The translations under genes and the position numbers were made by a program. The notes beneath the pieces are model-generated. The model saw only the letters and a program-made list of their open reading frames with translations. It was not told the DNA's origin and did no database searches. This document shows positions 1 through 7,535 of a stretch of DNA of 59,182 nt, piece by piece. The number at the start of each line of letters is the position of its first letter. The first letter of the stretch is position 1. This stretch comes from Actinospineispora spinosispora DSM 44797 (GTDB lineage: Bacteria > Actinomycetota > Actinomycetes > Mycobacteriales > Pseudonocardiaceae): the NCBI RefSeq assembly GCF_000429025.1, contig NZ_AUBB01000046.1:1-59182 (forward strand), read 5' to 3'.

Positions 1-354
1 TGGATCGCCATGCCGTTCCTGTACACGGTGGGTCTGGGTGTCATGTACGTGACCGCGTACCTGATCACGGTGGTCAACCTGGGTGGTGTGTCGCCTGGTG
101 GTTATCTGTACATCTTCTGGCTGTACCAGAACCCGGCTGACTTCTTGTACTCCCAGATAAAGATCATGTCGATGGGTACGGTCATCACCTTCGTCGGTTG
201 TTATTACGGCTTCACTGCCCGGGGTGGTTCGGTCGGTGTGGGTCGAAATACCGCGAAGTCCATGATGCTCAACATGGTGCTGATCCACGTCGTCGGCGTG
301 CTCGGTACCCAGCTGTTCTGGGGTCTGTCGCCGAACGCCCCCATCGCCAACTGA
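1..354 (+). CDS. MlaE/YrbE-family ABC transporter permease, 3' part
   Basis: The open frame enters from the left edge, so only the last 117 residues are present. They are hydrophobic, with a DFLYSQIK segment followed by CYYGFTARGG and VGR, the conserved C-terminal signature of MlaE/YrbE permeases. In actinobacteria these proteins form the membrane channel of Mce lipid/sterol importers and normally come as a YrbEA/YrbEB pair followed by six mce genes. Here the next gene is on the other strand, so no mce genes follow. Either the pair is an orphan or the operon lies elsewhere. Family assignment is strong, substrate unknown. Confidence 0.85.
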   Translation, partial: WIAMPFLYTVGLGVMYVTAYLITVVNLGGVSPGGYLYIFWLYQNPADFLYSQIKIMSMGTVITFVGCYYGFTARGGSVGVGRNTAKSMMLNMVLIHVVGVLGTQLFWGLSPNAPIAN

Positions 355-372
355 CAGCCAACTGACAGCCGA

Positions 373-810
373 CTAACCGGCGGTCAGCTCAGCAACGATT
401 TTCCTGATGCGACGCGAGCGGGTCGCTTCGGTCTTCGCTTCGGAGATCGAGGTGACCCGCTCGCGTCGTTTCGTGTACGAGAGGGCGTCGAAGGCCTCGC
501 GGGCCCCCTCGGAGGCGAGCGCCTCGGCCAGGTCGTCCGGCACGGTGACGGTGCGGGGCTCGGTGTCCAGCTCGATGTCGACGTCGACCTCGTCGCCGGC
601 GGCGACACCCGCCTCGGCGCGGTTCGCCGCGTTCAGCGGAACGAAGAACGCCCCACCCATCGGCGCGACCGTGGTGCGGTAGGTGTGACCGCCGACGGTG
701 ATCCGGACCGCCGGACGTCGACCGGATCCGAGGCCGGTCACGACCTCCTCGGGGACCGTGATCCCGGTGGCGGTCTTACCTCCGAGCTCGACGCGGCCGC
801 GAAAGCGCAT
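373..810 (-). CDS. DUF1905 / YdeI-like (OmpD-associated) protein
   Basis: A 145-residue soluble protein. The N-terminal half (about residues 1-80, starting MRFRGRVELGGKTATGI) matches the DUF1905 beta-barrel-like domain. The C-terminal part (SYTKRRERVTSISEAKTEATR) is the YdeI/bacteriocin-protection helix rich in Arg and Lys. The family has no firmly known biochemical role. The ATG at 810 is chosen because the DUF1905 homology begins there; an in-frame ATG at 822 would add four residues. Neither start has a clear ribosome binding site. The frame stays open to 1164 only because it is antisense to the next gene. Confidence 0.8.
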   Translation of the reverse strand: MRFRGRVELGGKTATGITVPEEVVTGLGSGRRPAVRITVGGHTYRTTVAPMGGAFFVPLNAANRAEAGVAAGDEVDVDIELDTEPRTVTVPDDLAEALASEGAREAFDALSYTKRRERVTSISEAKTEATRSRRIRKIVAELTAG

Positions 811-922
811 GTGGGTGAGCATGTCACATATTGGTGACGGCTGGTTTGTGATCACCGGGCGCGGGTAATCGTCTGCCATCGACCCGAATGGGCGGTTCGG
901 ACGAGACCTGGAGGTTGGGGAC

Positions 923-1189
923 GTGGGCATCATCGGATGGATCGTGGTCGGCTTGGTAGTGGGCGCGCTGGCCAAGTTGATCATGCCGGGTAAAGACCCG
1001 GGCGGCATCATTGTCACGATTCTGATCGGCATCGTGGGCGCGATCCTCGGTGGTTTTATCGGCAAGGCCATTTTCGGTGGCGGTCTCGGTGGGTTCTTCG
1101 ACCTACGCACGTGGCTGCTCGGCCTGGTCGGATCGCTGATCCTGCTCGGCATCTGGCGCCTCATCGCAGGTCGCCGGGCCAGAGCTTGA
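923..1189 (+). CDS. GlsB/YeaQ/YmgE-family small membrane protein, copy 1
   Basis: An 88-residue, glycine-rich protein with three hydrophobic helices (about residues 2-20, 28-50 and 62-82) and a GKDPGG loop, typical of the transglycosylase-associated GlsB/YeaQ/YmgE stress family in the cytoplasmic membrane. It starts with GTG at 923, preceded by TGGAGG (909-914). Its protein sequence is identical to the next gene (1416-1682), while the DNA differs at many third positions. A strong hairpin terminator follows, so the two copies are probably separate transcripts. The molecular function of the family is not established. Confidence 0.9.
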   Translation: MGIIGWIVVGLVVGALAKLIMPGKDPGGIIVTILIGIVGAILGGFIGKAIFGGGLGGFFDLRTWLLGLVGSLILLGIWRLIAGRRARA

Positions 1190-1225
1190 CCGTAGCCCGC
1201 ACGACCTGACGCCCCGCTACACCAC

Positions 1226-1257
1226 AGGACCCCGGTTCATCGGAGAACCGGGGTCCT
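1226..1257 (+). terminator. Hairpin terminator after GlsB copy 1
   Basis: A perfect 13-bp stem (AGGACCCCGGTTC, 1226-1238, with its complement at 1245-1257) closes a 6-nt loop and is followed by a T/G-rich stretch. It lies 36 nt after the stop codon of copy 1 and ahead of the promoter region of copy 2, fitting an intrinsic-type terminator. Confidence 0.75.
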
Positions 1258-1352
1258 TGTCTGTGTTCTGCCATTCATGATGACGGCCACACGAACGGGC
1301 GATAACTCTTTGTCCTGTAATTCGGTCCCGGCTACTGCGTCTCAGCTGATCA

Positions 1353-1368
1353 TGTGATAGCTATCACG
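1353..1368. promoter_or_regulatory. CRP/GlxR-type operator upstream of GlsB copy 2
   Basis: TGTGATAGCTATCACG contains a perfect 14-bp palindrome (1354-1367) and matches the cAMP-receptor/GlxR consensus TGTGA-N6-TCACA in all but the last base. It is 48 bases upstream of the second GlsB start. No such site is seen before copy 1. The match is seen; binding by a CRP-family regulator is inferred. Confidence 0.55.
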
Positions 1369-1415
1369 CTGAGCGAGCTGTGGCAGGCGGCTCGTCCGAC
1401 GAGGAGGTTTGTCAA

Positions 1416-1682
1416 ATGGGCATCATCGGGTGGATTGTGGTCGGCTTGGTGGTCGGCGCGTTGGCCAAGTTGATCATGCCGGGTAAAGACCCGGGCGGCA
1501 TTATCGTGACAATCCTGATCGGCATCGTGGGCGCGATCCTCGGCGGCTTCATCGGCAAGGCGATTTTCGGTGGCGGACTGGGCGGGTTCTTCGACCTGCG
1601 GACCTGGCTGCTCGGGCTGGTCGGATCGTTGATCCTGCTCGGCATCTGGCGCCTCATCGCCGGTCGGCGCGCCAGGGCGTAG
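1416..1682 (+). CDS. GlsB/YeaQ/YmgE-family small membrane protein, copy 2
   Basis: Encodes the same 88 residues as copy 1 with roughly 25 to 30 synonymous base changes by eye. It starts with ATG at 1416 behind a strong ribosome binding site (GAGGAGG, 1401-1407), better than the site of copy 1. The upstream palindrome at 1353-1368 suggests separate, CRP-type regulation. It ends 8 bases before the convergent aminotransferase gene. As for copy 1, the product is a three-helix membrane protein of a stress-associated family without a proven activity. Confidence 0.9.
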   Translation: MGIIGWIVVGLVVGALAKLIMPGKDPGGIIVTILIGIVGAILGGFIGKAIFGGGLGGFFDLRTWLLGLVGSLILLGIWRLIAGRRARA

Positions 1683-1690
1683 TCGGCTCC

Positions 1691-2758
1691 CTACAGCGCG
1701 AACTTCCCGGCGGCAGCCAGGAAGACGTTGTTCTCGTCCTCGCCGGCGACGGTGACTCGTACACCGTCGCCGGCGAACGGACGCACGATGACCTTCTCCC
1801 GCTCACAGTGCGCCGCGAACTCGAGCGTCCGCTCACCCAGCGGCAACCAGACGAAGTTGGCCTGCGTCTGCGGCCCCGGGAAGCCGAGCTCGGTCAACGC
1901 GGACCGCACCCGCACCCGTTCCGCCGCCACCTCCGCGCACGTCGCCAGCAGCTCCGCCTCGCAGTCCAGCGCCGCCGACGCGGCCGCCTGAGCCAGCGCG
2001 TTGACGCTGAACGCCGGGTACACCTTGCGCAGCGCCTCGATCACCGGCGGCGCACCCACCGCGTAGCCCACCCGCAGCCCCGCCAACCGGTACGCCTTGG
2101 AGAAGGTGCGCAGCACCACCAGGTTCGGCCGGCCCTCCAGCAGCGTCATGCCGTCCGGCACGTCCGGGTCGGTGACGAACTCGAAGTACGCCTCGTCCAG
2201 CACGACGAGCACGTCGCGCGGCACCTCGTCGAGGAACGCGACCAGCTCGTCACGCCGCAGCGCCGTCCCGGTCGGGTTGTTCGGGCTGCACAGGAAGATC
2301 AGCCGGGTGCGCGGCGTGATCGCGGCTGCCATCGCTTTGAGGTCGTGGCGGTGTTCGTCGTCCAACGGAACCTGCACCACCTGGGCGTTGCCCACCCTGG
2401 TCACGATCGGGTACGCCTCGAACGAACGCCACGCGAACATCACCTCGTCGTCGGCCGAGCCGCAGACGATCTGCACCAGCTGCTCGCACAGCAGCACCGA
2501 GCCGCAGCCCACCGCCACCCGGTCCGGCGTCACACCGTGCCGGCGCGCCAACTTCTCGGTGAGTCCGATCACCGCCGGATCGGGGTACCGGTTGCCGGCG
2601 GTAGCCGCCTCGGCGATCGCGGCAAGCACCGCGGCGGGAGGCGGCAGCGAAATCTCGTTGCTGGCCAGCTTCAGGGAACCCGGGACGGTACGGCCCGCCG
2701 CGTAGGCCGGAATGGCATCAAGATCGGCCCGGATAGCGGCGTTCATGGGCAGGCTCAT
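1691..2758 (-). CDS. Histidinol-phosphate/aromatic aminotransferase (HisC/Pat type)
   Basis: A 355-residue PLP-dependent fold-type I aminotransferase. Visible signatures are the substrate-side KLASNE start, the CSPNNPTG motif, the DEAYFEF aspartate segment and TFSKAYRLAGLRVGY, whose lysine forms the PLP Schiff base. Family members interconvert histidinol-phosphate and imidazole-acetol phosphate or transaminate aromatic amino acids; no his genes are adjacent, so a Pat-like role in Phe/Tyr transamination is more likely. ATG at 2758 is used; a GTG at 2764 adds two residues. It is divergent from the next gene. Confidence 0.88.
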   Translation of the reverse strand: MSLPMNAAIRADLDAIPAYAAGRTVPGSLKLASNEISLPPPAAVLAAIAEAATAGNRYPDPAVIGLTEKLARRHGVTPDRVAVGCGSVLLCEQLVQIVCGSADDEVMFAWRSFEAYPIVTRVGNAQVVQVPLDDEHRHDLKAMAAAITPRTRLIFLCSPNNPTGTALRRDELVAFLDEVPRDVLVVLDEAYFEFVTDPDVPDGMTLLEGRPNLVVLRTFSKAYRLAGLRVGYAVGAPPVIEALRKVYPAFSVNALAQAAASAALDCEAELLATCAEVAAERVRVRSALTELGFPGPQTQANFVWLPLGERTLEFAAHCEREKVIVRPFAGDGVRVTVAGEDENNVFLAAAGKFAL

Positions 2759-2840
2759 AGCCACTCAGCGTAGTCGCCGTCGGGCGGTGCGGGACCACCA
2801 GCGTTGGCCCTCACCGAGGGACACATGGAAGGGTGAACCC

Positions 2841-3554
2841 ATGACCGACCTCCGCACCGAAACCGTGCCGCTCGACGACGGCAGTCAGTTGCGTCTGACC
2901 GTTGCCGAACCGGACAGCGCGGTTCGCGGTGGGATCGTGGTGCTGCACGAGTCCCGGGGCGTCACGGACTCGGTGCGGTGGCTGGTGCACAGCCTCGCCA
3001 TGGAGGGCTACCTGATCGTCGCGCCGCACCTGTACCACCGCGACGACGCCGACGAACTGCCCTCCGACGGCACCGAGGACACCGAGCAGCAGGTCCGCGA
3101 CCAGGTCAACCGCCTCACCGGCGCCAGCGTCATGGCCGACACCGACACCGCCTTCGGCTGGCTCGCCGACCGCGACATCAGCGCGGACCGCATGGGCATC
3201 GTCGGCTTCGACCTCGGCGGCTCGGTCGCGCTGGTGATCGCCGCGCAGCGCACCCTCGGTGCCGCGATCACCGTCGCCGGCAACCACATCACCGAACCGC
3301 TCTCCGACGACCTGCCCTCTCCCCTGGAAGCAGCTCCCGAGCTGACCTGCCCCTGGCTGGGCCTGTTCGGCGAACGCTCGACGGACCCCTCGCAGGAGGA
3401 CGTGCAGAAGCTGCGCGCCGCGATGGCTAGCGCCGAGAACGCCAGCGACATCCACCTCTACCCCGAGGTCGACCACCGCTTCGACAAGGACCCCGACACA
3501 GCGGCGGACGCCTGGCAGCGCACCCTGAACTGGTTCGACGCGCACTTGCGGTAG
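2841..3554 (+). CDS. Dienelactone hydrolase family protein with Asp at the nucleophile site
   Basis: A 237-residue alpha/beta-hydrolase of the DLH family. The conserved strand-turn GIVVLHESRG holds Glu37, and His212 sits in PEVDHRF near the end. The nucleophile elbow, normally G-x-C-x-G-G in DLH, reads G-F-D-L-G-G, so Asp124 replaces Cys. That makes classic dienelactone hydrolysis doubtful and points to another hydrolytic or non-catalytic role. ATG at 2841 follows GGAAGGG (2827-2833). It is divergent from the aminotransferase and followed by a long repeat-rich gap. Confidence 0.85.
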   Translation: MTDLRTETVPLDDGSQLRLTVAEPDSAVRGGIVVLHESRGVTDSVRWLVHSLAMEGYLIVAPHLYHRDDADELPSDGTEDTEQQVRDQVNRLTGASVMADTDTAFGWLADRDISADRMGIVGFDLGGSVALVIAAQRTLGAAITVAGNHITEPLSDDLPSPLEAAPELTCPWLGLFGERSTDPSQEDVQKLRAAMASAENASDIHLYPEVDHRFDKDPDTAADAWQRTLNWFDAHLR

Positions 3555-3578
3555 TTCCGGCGGGCCCCCGCGCGTCGT

Positions 3579-3635
3579 AAGTTTCCGGTTGGGACCCCGC
3601 TCCGCTTCGCTCCGGGGGCCCGCAACCGGAAACTT
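3579..3635. repeat. Long hairpin downstream of the DLH gene
   Basis: A 13-bp perfect inverted repeat (AAGTTTCCGGTTG at 3579-3591 and its complement at 3623-3635) with a second pairing block CCCCG/CGGGG inside. It begins 24 bases after the stop codon and may serve as a terminator, though no T-run follows. Confidence 0.5.
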
Positions 3636-3786
3636 GGGCGGCTTCGCCGGTCGCTTCGCTCCGGCTTCGCTGCCCTCGCTTGACGCGCGCTTGTCTGGTC
3701 GCGTTCTGCTTCGCCTGTTGCGTTTTTGCAGTGCTTCGCACTGAACCCCCTTCGGGGAGACTCGCGGAGCGGGCGGAGCGGGGCAC

Positions 3787-3877
3787 ACTTCGCAGAGGTT
3801 CTGGTCCACCTCGCAGACCCACGTGTTGCGTCGCAGATGTTCCAACATCTGCGACACGACACGAAGCTCTGCGAAGT
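3787..3877. repeat. TCGCAGA-array palindromic element, copy A
   Basis: Three direct TCGCAGA copies (starting at 3790, 3811 and 3831) are followed by two inverted copies. The outer arms ACTTCGCAGAG (3787-3797) and CTCTGCGAAGT (3867-3877) pair perfectly, as do inner arms GTCGCAGATGTT (3830-3841) and its complement (3844-3855). The related element at 11054-11120 shares the right-hand half closely, including CGACACGAAGCTCTGCGA. Confidence 0.7.
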
Positions 3878-3963
3878 CACCCGCCACCACCCCTCCCGGG
3901 GCGCGCTGCGGCCGGCGGGGCGCGGCGCAGCCGTGACCCTGTGGGCGCGCAGACTGCCCCCGT

Positions 3964-4115
3964 CCCCGCGATCCTGGCCCGCACTTGGCGTGGGTGGGTG
4001 GTGTCAACCCTGAAACCTCGCCCCCGAACCCGCGTAACCAGGAACCAGCGCGAGGCCGGCGAAGCCGGGGGTTGATACCACCCACCCACGCCAAGACACT
4101 GGATGGCCAGCGGGG
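3964..4115. repeat. About 150-bp inverted-repeat element, copy 1
   Basis: Outer ends are CCCCGCGATCCTGGCC (3964-3979) and GGCCAGCGGGG (4105-4115). Inside are 26-bp arms (3984-4009 and 4070-4095) that pair at 25 of 26 positions. The element at 58875-59024 has the same outer ends, length and arm layout (CTTGG start, GTCAA near the inner end) but different inner bases, as expected of a MITE-like or REP-like family. Confidence 0.65.
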
Positions 4116-4218
4116 ACACCCCGTAGACACTGGATGGCCAGCGGGGACACCCCGTAGACACTGGATGGCCAGCGGGGACACCCCGTAGACACTGGATGGC
4201 CAGCGGGGACACCCCGTA
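4095..4218. repeat. Four tandem 31-bp repeats
   Basis: Exactly four adjacent copies of a 31-base unit (4095-4125, 4126-4156, 4157-4187, 4188-4218) beginning GACACTGGATGGCCAGCGGG. Each unit contains a CGGGG-ACA-CCCCG hairpin. The first unit overlaps the right end of the inverted-repeat element, so the array looks like an amplification of that end. It stops 36 bases before the acetoacetate-CoA ligase start. Confidence 0.85.
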
Positions 4219-4254
4219 CCTCGTAACCCCAGGCGAAACAGCCAGAGAGACGGC

Positions 4255-6234
4255 ATGCTAGAGCGCATGCCGGACGAAGATGTCGAACTGCTCTGGTCAC
4301 CCGATCCCGAACGCGCCGACGCGAGCGCGCTTGCGGACTTCACCCGGTGGGTGGGTGAGCACCGGAACGTGACGGCCGCCGACTACCAAGAGCTGCACAA
4401 CTGGTCGATCACCGACGTCCCCGGTTTCTGGGGCGCGCTGGCCGAGTACAGCGGCGTCCGCTGGCACGACCAGCCCACCGAGGTGCTGGCGTCCCGGCAG
4501 ATGCCCGGCGCGCAATGGTTCCCCGGCGGCACGCTCAACTACGCCGAGCACGCGCTCAACCCCAGCGACGGCGGTGCCGAGGACGACATCGCGGTGATCT
4601 TCGTCCGCGAGGACGGCCTGGAACGCGAGGTCACCTACGGCGACATGCGCGAGCAGGTGGCGCGCGCCCGAGCCGGCCTTCAGGCCGCGGGTGTCGGCAA
4701 GGGCGACCGGGTGGTCGCGCTCGCGCCGAACTGCGTGCAGACGCTCGTCGCGTTCCTGGCCACCGCGAGCCTCGGCGCGATCTGGTCGTCCTGCTCGCCG
4801 GACTTCGGCAGTCGTGCCGTGCACGACCGCTTCGCGCAGATCGAACCGACCGTGCTGGTCGCCGTCGACGGCTACACCTACGGCGGCAAGAGCTACGACA
4901 TCCGCCCGACCGTCGACGCGCTGCGCGGCCAGCTGCCCACCGTCCGGCAGACCGTGCTCGTCCCGTACGTCGACACCGATGCGGCCCTCGACGGCACGAT
5001 CAGCTGGGACGACTTCACCGCCGAGAAGGGCGAGCTGGCCTTCGAGCCGGTTCCGTTCGACCATCCGCTGTGGGTGCTGTACTCCTCCGGTACGACCGGC
5101 CTGCCGAAGGGCATCGTCCACGGGCACGGCGGCATCGTGCTCGAACACATCAAGGCGATCCGGCTGCACTTCGACATCGGCCCCGGTGACCGGCTGTTCT
5201 GGTTCACCACGACCGGCTGGATGATGTGGAACCTGGTCATCTCCGGTCTGCTCGTCGGCGGCACCGTCGTGCTCTACGACGGCAGCCCCGCCTACCCCGA
5301 CCTCAACGGGCTGTGGGCGATGGCGCAGCGGCACCGGGTCAGCGTGTTCGGCACGTCGGCGGGCTGGATCCAGGCGTGCCTGAAGAAGGGCCTGCGCCCG
5401 CGCGACGACTACGACCTCAGCTCGATCCGCGCGCTCGGCTCGACCGGCTCACCGCTGTCCTCTGAGGGTTTCCGGTGGATCGCCGACGCGGTCGACGAGA
5501 GCATCCAGATCGTCAGCTGCTCGGGCGGCACCGACCTGTGCGCGGCGTTCGTCGGCGGCGCGCCCACCGTCCCGGTGTGGCTCGGTGAGATCTCCTGCCC
5601 GGCGCTCGGTGCGGCGGTCAAGGCCTACGACGAGGACGGCAAGGAGCTCGTCGAGCAGGTCGGTGAGCTGGTCGTGACCGAACCCATGCCGTCGATGCCG
5701 GTGTACTTCTGGAACGACCCGGACGGCGACAGACTGCGCGAGGCCTACTTCGACGAGTACCCGGGCATCTGGCGCCACGGCGACTGGATCAAGATCACCG
5801 CACGCGGTTCGTCGATCATCTACGGGCGCAGCGACTCGACGCTCAACCGGGGTGGCGTCCGGATGGGCACCGCCGACTTCTACGCGGTCGTCGAGGGCTT
5901 CGACGAGGTCGCCGACTCGCTGGTGATCGACACCACCCAGCTCGCCTCCGACGGCGGTGAGCTGCTGTGTTTCCTGGTGCTCGCGCCCGGCGCCGAGCTG
6001 TCGGCCATCGAGCCGTCCTTGCGGTCCGCGCTGCGCAAGGAGCTGTCACCCCGGCACGTGCCGGACCGGTTCATCCTCATCGACGAGGTGCCCAGGACGC
6101 TCAACGGCAAGAAGTGCGAGGTGCCGGTCAAGAAGATCCTGTCCGGTTTCGCGGTCGAGAAAGCGGTCAGCAGGGGAGCGCTGGCGAACCCGGCCGCGCT
6201 GGACCCGTTCATCGCCCTCGTGTCAGCGAGCTGA
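4255..6234 (+). CDS. Acetoacetate-CoA ligase
   Basis: A 659-residue member of the ANL adenylating superfamily; it activates acetoacetate with ATP and CoA in the cytosol, feeding ketone-body or PHB-derived carbon into acetoacetyl-CoA. The length and the N-terminal ACS domain (residues about 40-100, NWSITDVPGFW) fit AcsA/AacS rather than shorter ligases. Motifs include YSSGTTGLPKGIVHGHGG (ATP binding), TGWMMWN, YGRSDSTLNRGGVRMG and a C-terminal LNGKKCEVPVKK holding the catalytic lysine. ATG 4255 is used; ATG 4267 is an alternative. It ends 26 bases before a tRNA gene. Confidence 0.93.
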   Translation: MLERMPDEDVELLWSPDPERADASALADFTRWVGEHRNVTAADYQELHNWSITDVPGFWGALAEYSGVRWHDQPTEVLASRQMPGAQWFPGGTLNYAEHALNPSDGGAEDDIAVIFVREDGLEREVTYGDMREQVARARAGLQAAGVGKGDRVVALAPNCVQTLVAFLATASLGAIWSSCSPDFGSRAVHDRFAQIEPTVLVAVDGYTYGGKSYDIRPTVDALRGQLPTVRQTVLVPYVDTDAALDGTISWDDFTAEKGELAFEPVPFDHPLWVLYSSGTTGLPKGIVHGHGGIVLEHIKAIRLHFDIGPGDRLFWFTTTGWMMWNLVISGLLVGGTVVLYDGSPAYPDLNGLWAMAQRHRVSVFGTSAGWIQACLKKGLRPRDDYDLSSIRALGSTGSPLSSEGFRWIADAVDESIQIVSCSGGTDLCAAFVGGAPTVPVWLGEISCPALGAAVKAYDEDGKELVEQVGELVVTEPMPSMPVYFWNDPDGDRLREAYFDEYPGIWRHGDWIKITARGSSIIYGRSDSTLNRGGVRMGTADFYAVVEGFDEVADSLVIDTTQLASDGGELLCFLVLAPGAELSAIEPSLRSALRKELSPRHVPDRFILIDEVPRTLNGKKCEVPVKKILSGFAVEKAVSRGALANPAALDPFIALVSAS

Positions 6235-6260
6235 ACGGGGTCGTCTAATCTGGTGGTACT

Positions 6261-6333
6261 GCGCTCGTAGCTCAACGGATAGAGCACTTGACTACGGATC
6301 AAGAGGTTGCAGGTTCGAATCCTGCCGAGCGCG
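6261..6333 (+). tRNA. tRNA-Arg (ACG), copy 1
   Basis: A 73-base cloverleaf: acceptor GCGCTCG paired with CGAGCGC, D-arm GCTC/GAGC, anticodon stem CTTGA/TCAAG around loop CTACGGA (anticodon ACG), and T-arm with GGTTCGAATCC. The CCA end is not encoded. An identical copy lies at 9411. The aminotransferase gene on the other strand ends inside this gene. Confidence 0.95.
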
Positions 6334-7498
6334 CTCTCTCTTCCCCCAGCGCGGTGAGTCTGCGCGCGAAGTCGGTGAGCCCCGTCACGTCGATGTTGCT
6401 GAGGCTGATCCGGAACGTCCCCTGGTCATCAGGCAGGAACGCGGTGCCGGGGATGACCAGCGTGTCGTAGGAGATCACCAGCTCACGCACGACGTCCTCG
6501 GTGGACGGCCCGACGAACGGGTGTCGCAGCCAGCCGAACATGCCGCCGACGGACAGCAGCTCGAACCCGCCCGGCTTCTCGGCCATCAGTGCGCTGAAGC
6601 GCCGCCGCCGGTCGGCGATGTCCTCGGCCCGCTCCCGCCGCCACGTGGTGGCCCTGGTCAGCCCGGCCCACGCGGCCTCCTGGCCGATGCGGGGAGCGCA
6701 GATGGCGACGCAGTCGAGCAGTTTGGCCAGCTGGCGGCCAAGCTCCGGTGACGCGACCACGGCGCCCACCCGGTAGCCGGGGATGGCCAGGTCCTTCGAG
6801 AAGCTGTGCAGGCTGATGACGGTGTCGGTCCACCCGGGGTCGGCGAACAGCGCGTGTGCCGGCTCGTCGGTGTCCCGGAACGAGCGGTACGTCTCGTCCA
6901 GGATCAGCGCGATGCCGTGCCTGGCCGCGACCTCGGCGAGCGCGGCGATCCGGTCCGGCGGGACGACCGCGCCGCTCGGGTTGCCCGGCGTGACCACGAC
7001 GAGCGCCCTGGTCCGAGGGGTGATCAGCGCCTCGGCCGCTTCGGGGGTGGGGATCTGGTCGGGCCCCGGCTCCAAGTAGACCGGCTCGATGCCGGTCATT
7101 CGCAGCCACATGTCGTGGTTGAAGTAGTAGGGCAGCGTCAGGAGCACCTGGTCGCCCTGCGCCGCGAGCGCCGACATGACCAGGCAGAAGGCCTGGTTGC
7201 AGCCGGCGGTCACGAACACGTGCTCGGCGCCGACGTGGCCTCGGTAGTCGGTGGACAGCTCGGCGGCGAACACCTCGCGCAGCCGGGGCAACCCCGCGAC
7301 GTCCACCACGTACTCACCGCCGCGCGGGTCCCGAGCGGTCGCCATGACGTGCTCGACGACCTCGGGTGCCGGCGGGTACGGCGGCGCGGCCTGTGCGAGG
7401 TCCAGCAGGTCACGCCGCTTGGCCCGGTGCGCGGTCAGGCCCTGTGCCAGACCGATCGGCGAGTCGGCCACCTGAACCGTCAACGGGTTGAATCGCAC
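6299..7498 (-). CDS. Class I/II pyridoxal-phosphate aminotransferase
   Basis: A 399-residue fold-type I aminotransferase with LDLAQAAPPYPP at the N-terminus, TAGCNQAF, VVTPGNPSGAV, LDETYRSF and SLHSFSKDLAIPGYRVG, where the lysine binds PLP. It probably transaminates an amino acid or keto acid; the substrate is not evident. GTG at 7498 follows AAGGAG. The last residues (about RSAGFEPATS) are read from the antisense strand of the tRNA-Arg gene and the stop (6299-6301) sits in its anticodon arm, so the native C-terminus ends on borrowed sequence. Confidence 0.85.
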   Translation of the reverse strand: MRFNPLTVQVADSPIGLAQGLTAHRAKRRDLLDLAQAAPPYPPAPEVVEHVMATARDPRGGEYVVDVAGLPRLREVFAAELSTDYRGHVGAEHVFVTAGCNQAFCLVMSALAAQGDQVLLTLPYYFNHDMWLRMTGIEPVYLEPGPDQIPTPEAAEALITPRTRALVVVTPGNPSGAVVPPDRIAALAEVAARHGIALILDETYRSFRDTDEPAHALFADPGWTDTVISLHSFSKDLAIPGYRVGAVVASPELGRQLAKLLDCVAICAPRIGQEAAWAGLTRATTWRRERAEDIADRRRRFSALMAEKPGGFELLSVGGMFGWLRHPFVGPSTEDVVRELVISYDTLVIPGTAFLPDDQGTFRISLSNIDVTGLTDFARRLTALGEERARSAGFEPATS

Positions 7499-7535
7499 TC
7501 GGTGCTCCTTGTCGGCCGCGTCTGCTCCACCGAGA

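Larger units (their letters stand above)
3555..4254. other. 700-base non-coding repeat nest
   Basis: No credible gene lies here; open frames on both strands have Arg/Pro/Ser-rich shadow composition. The stretch holds four kinds of structure in a row: a long hairpin (3579-3635), a TCGCAGA array (3787-3877), an inverted-repeat element (3964-4115) and a four-unit tandem repeat (4095-4218). CTTCGCTCCG-like blocks between 3600 and 3680 are also repetitive. It separates the DLH gene from acetoacetate-CoA ligase. Confidence 0.8.

Noticed and set aside
4095..4218. CRISPR array
   Set aside because: The 31-bp units are in direct contact with no spacers and no cas genes are present.
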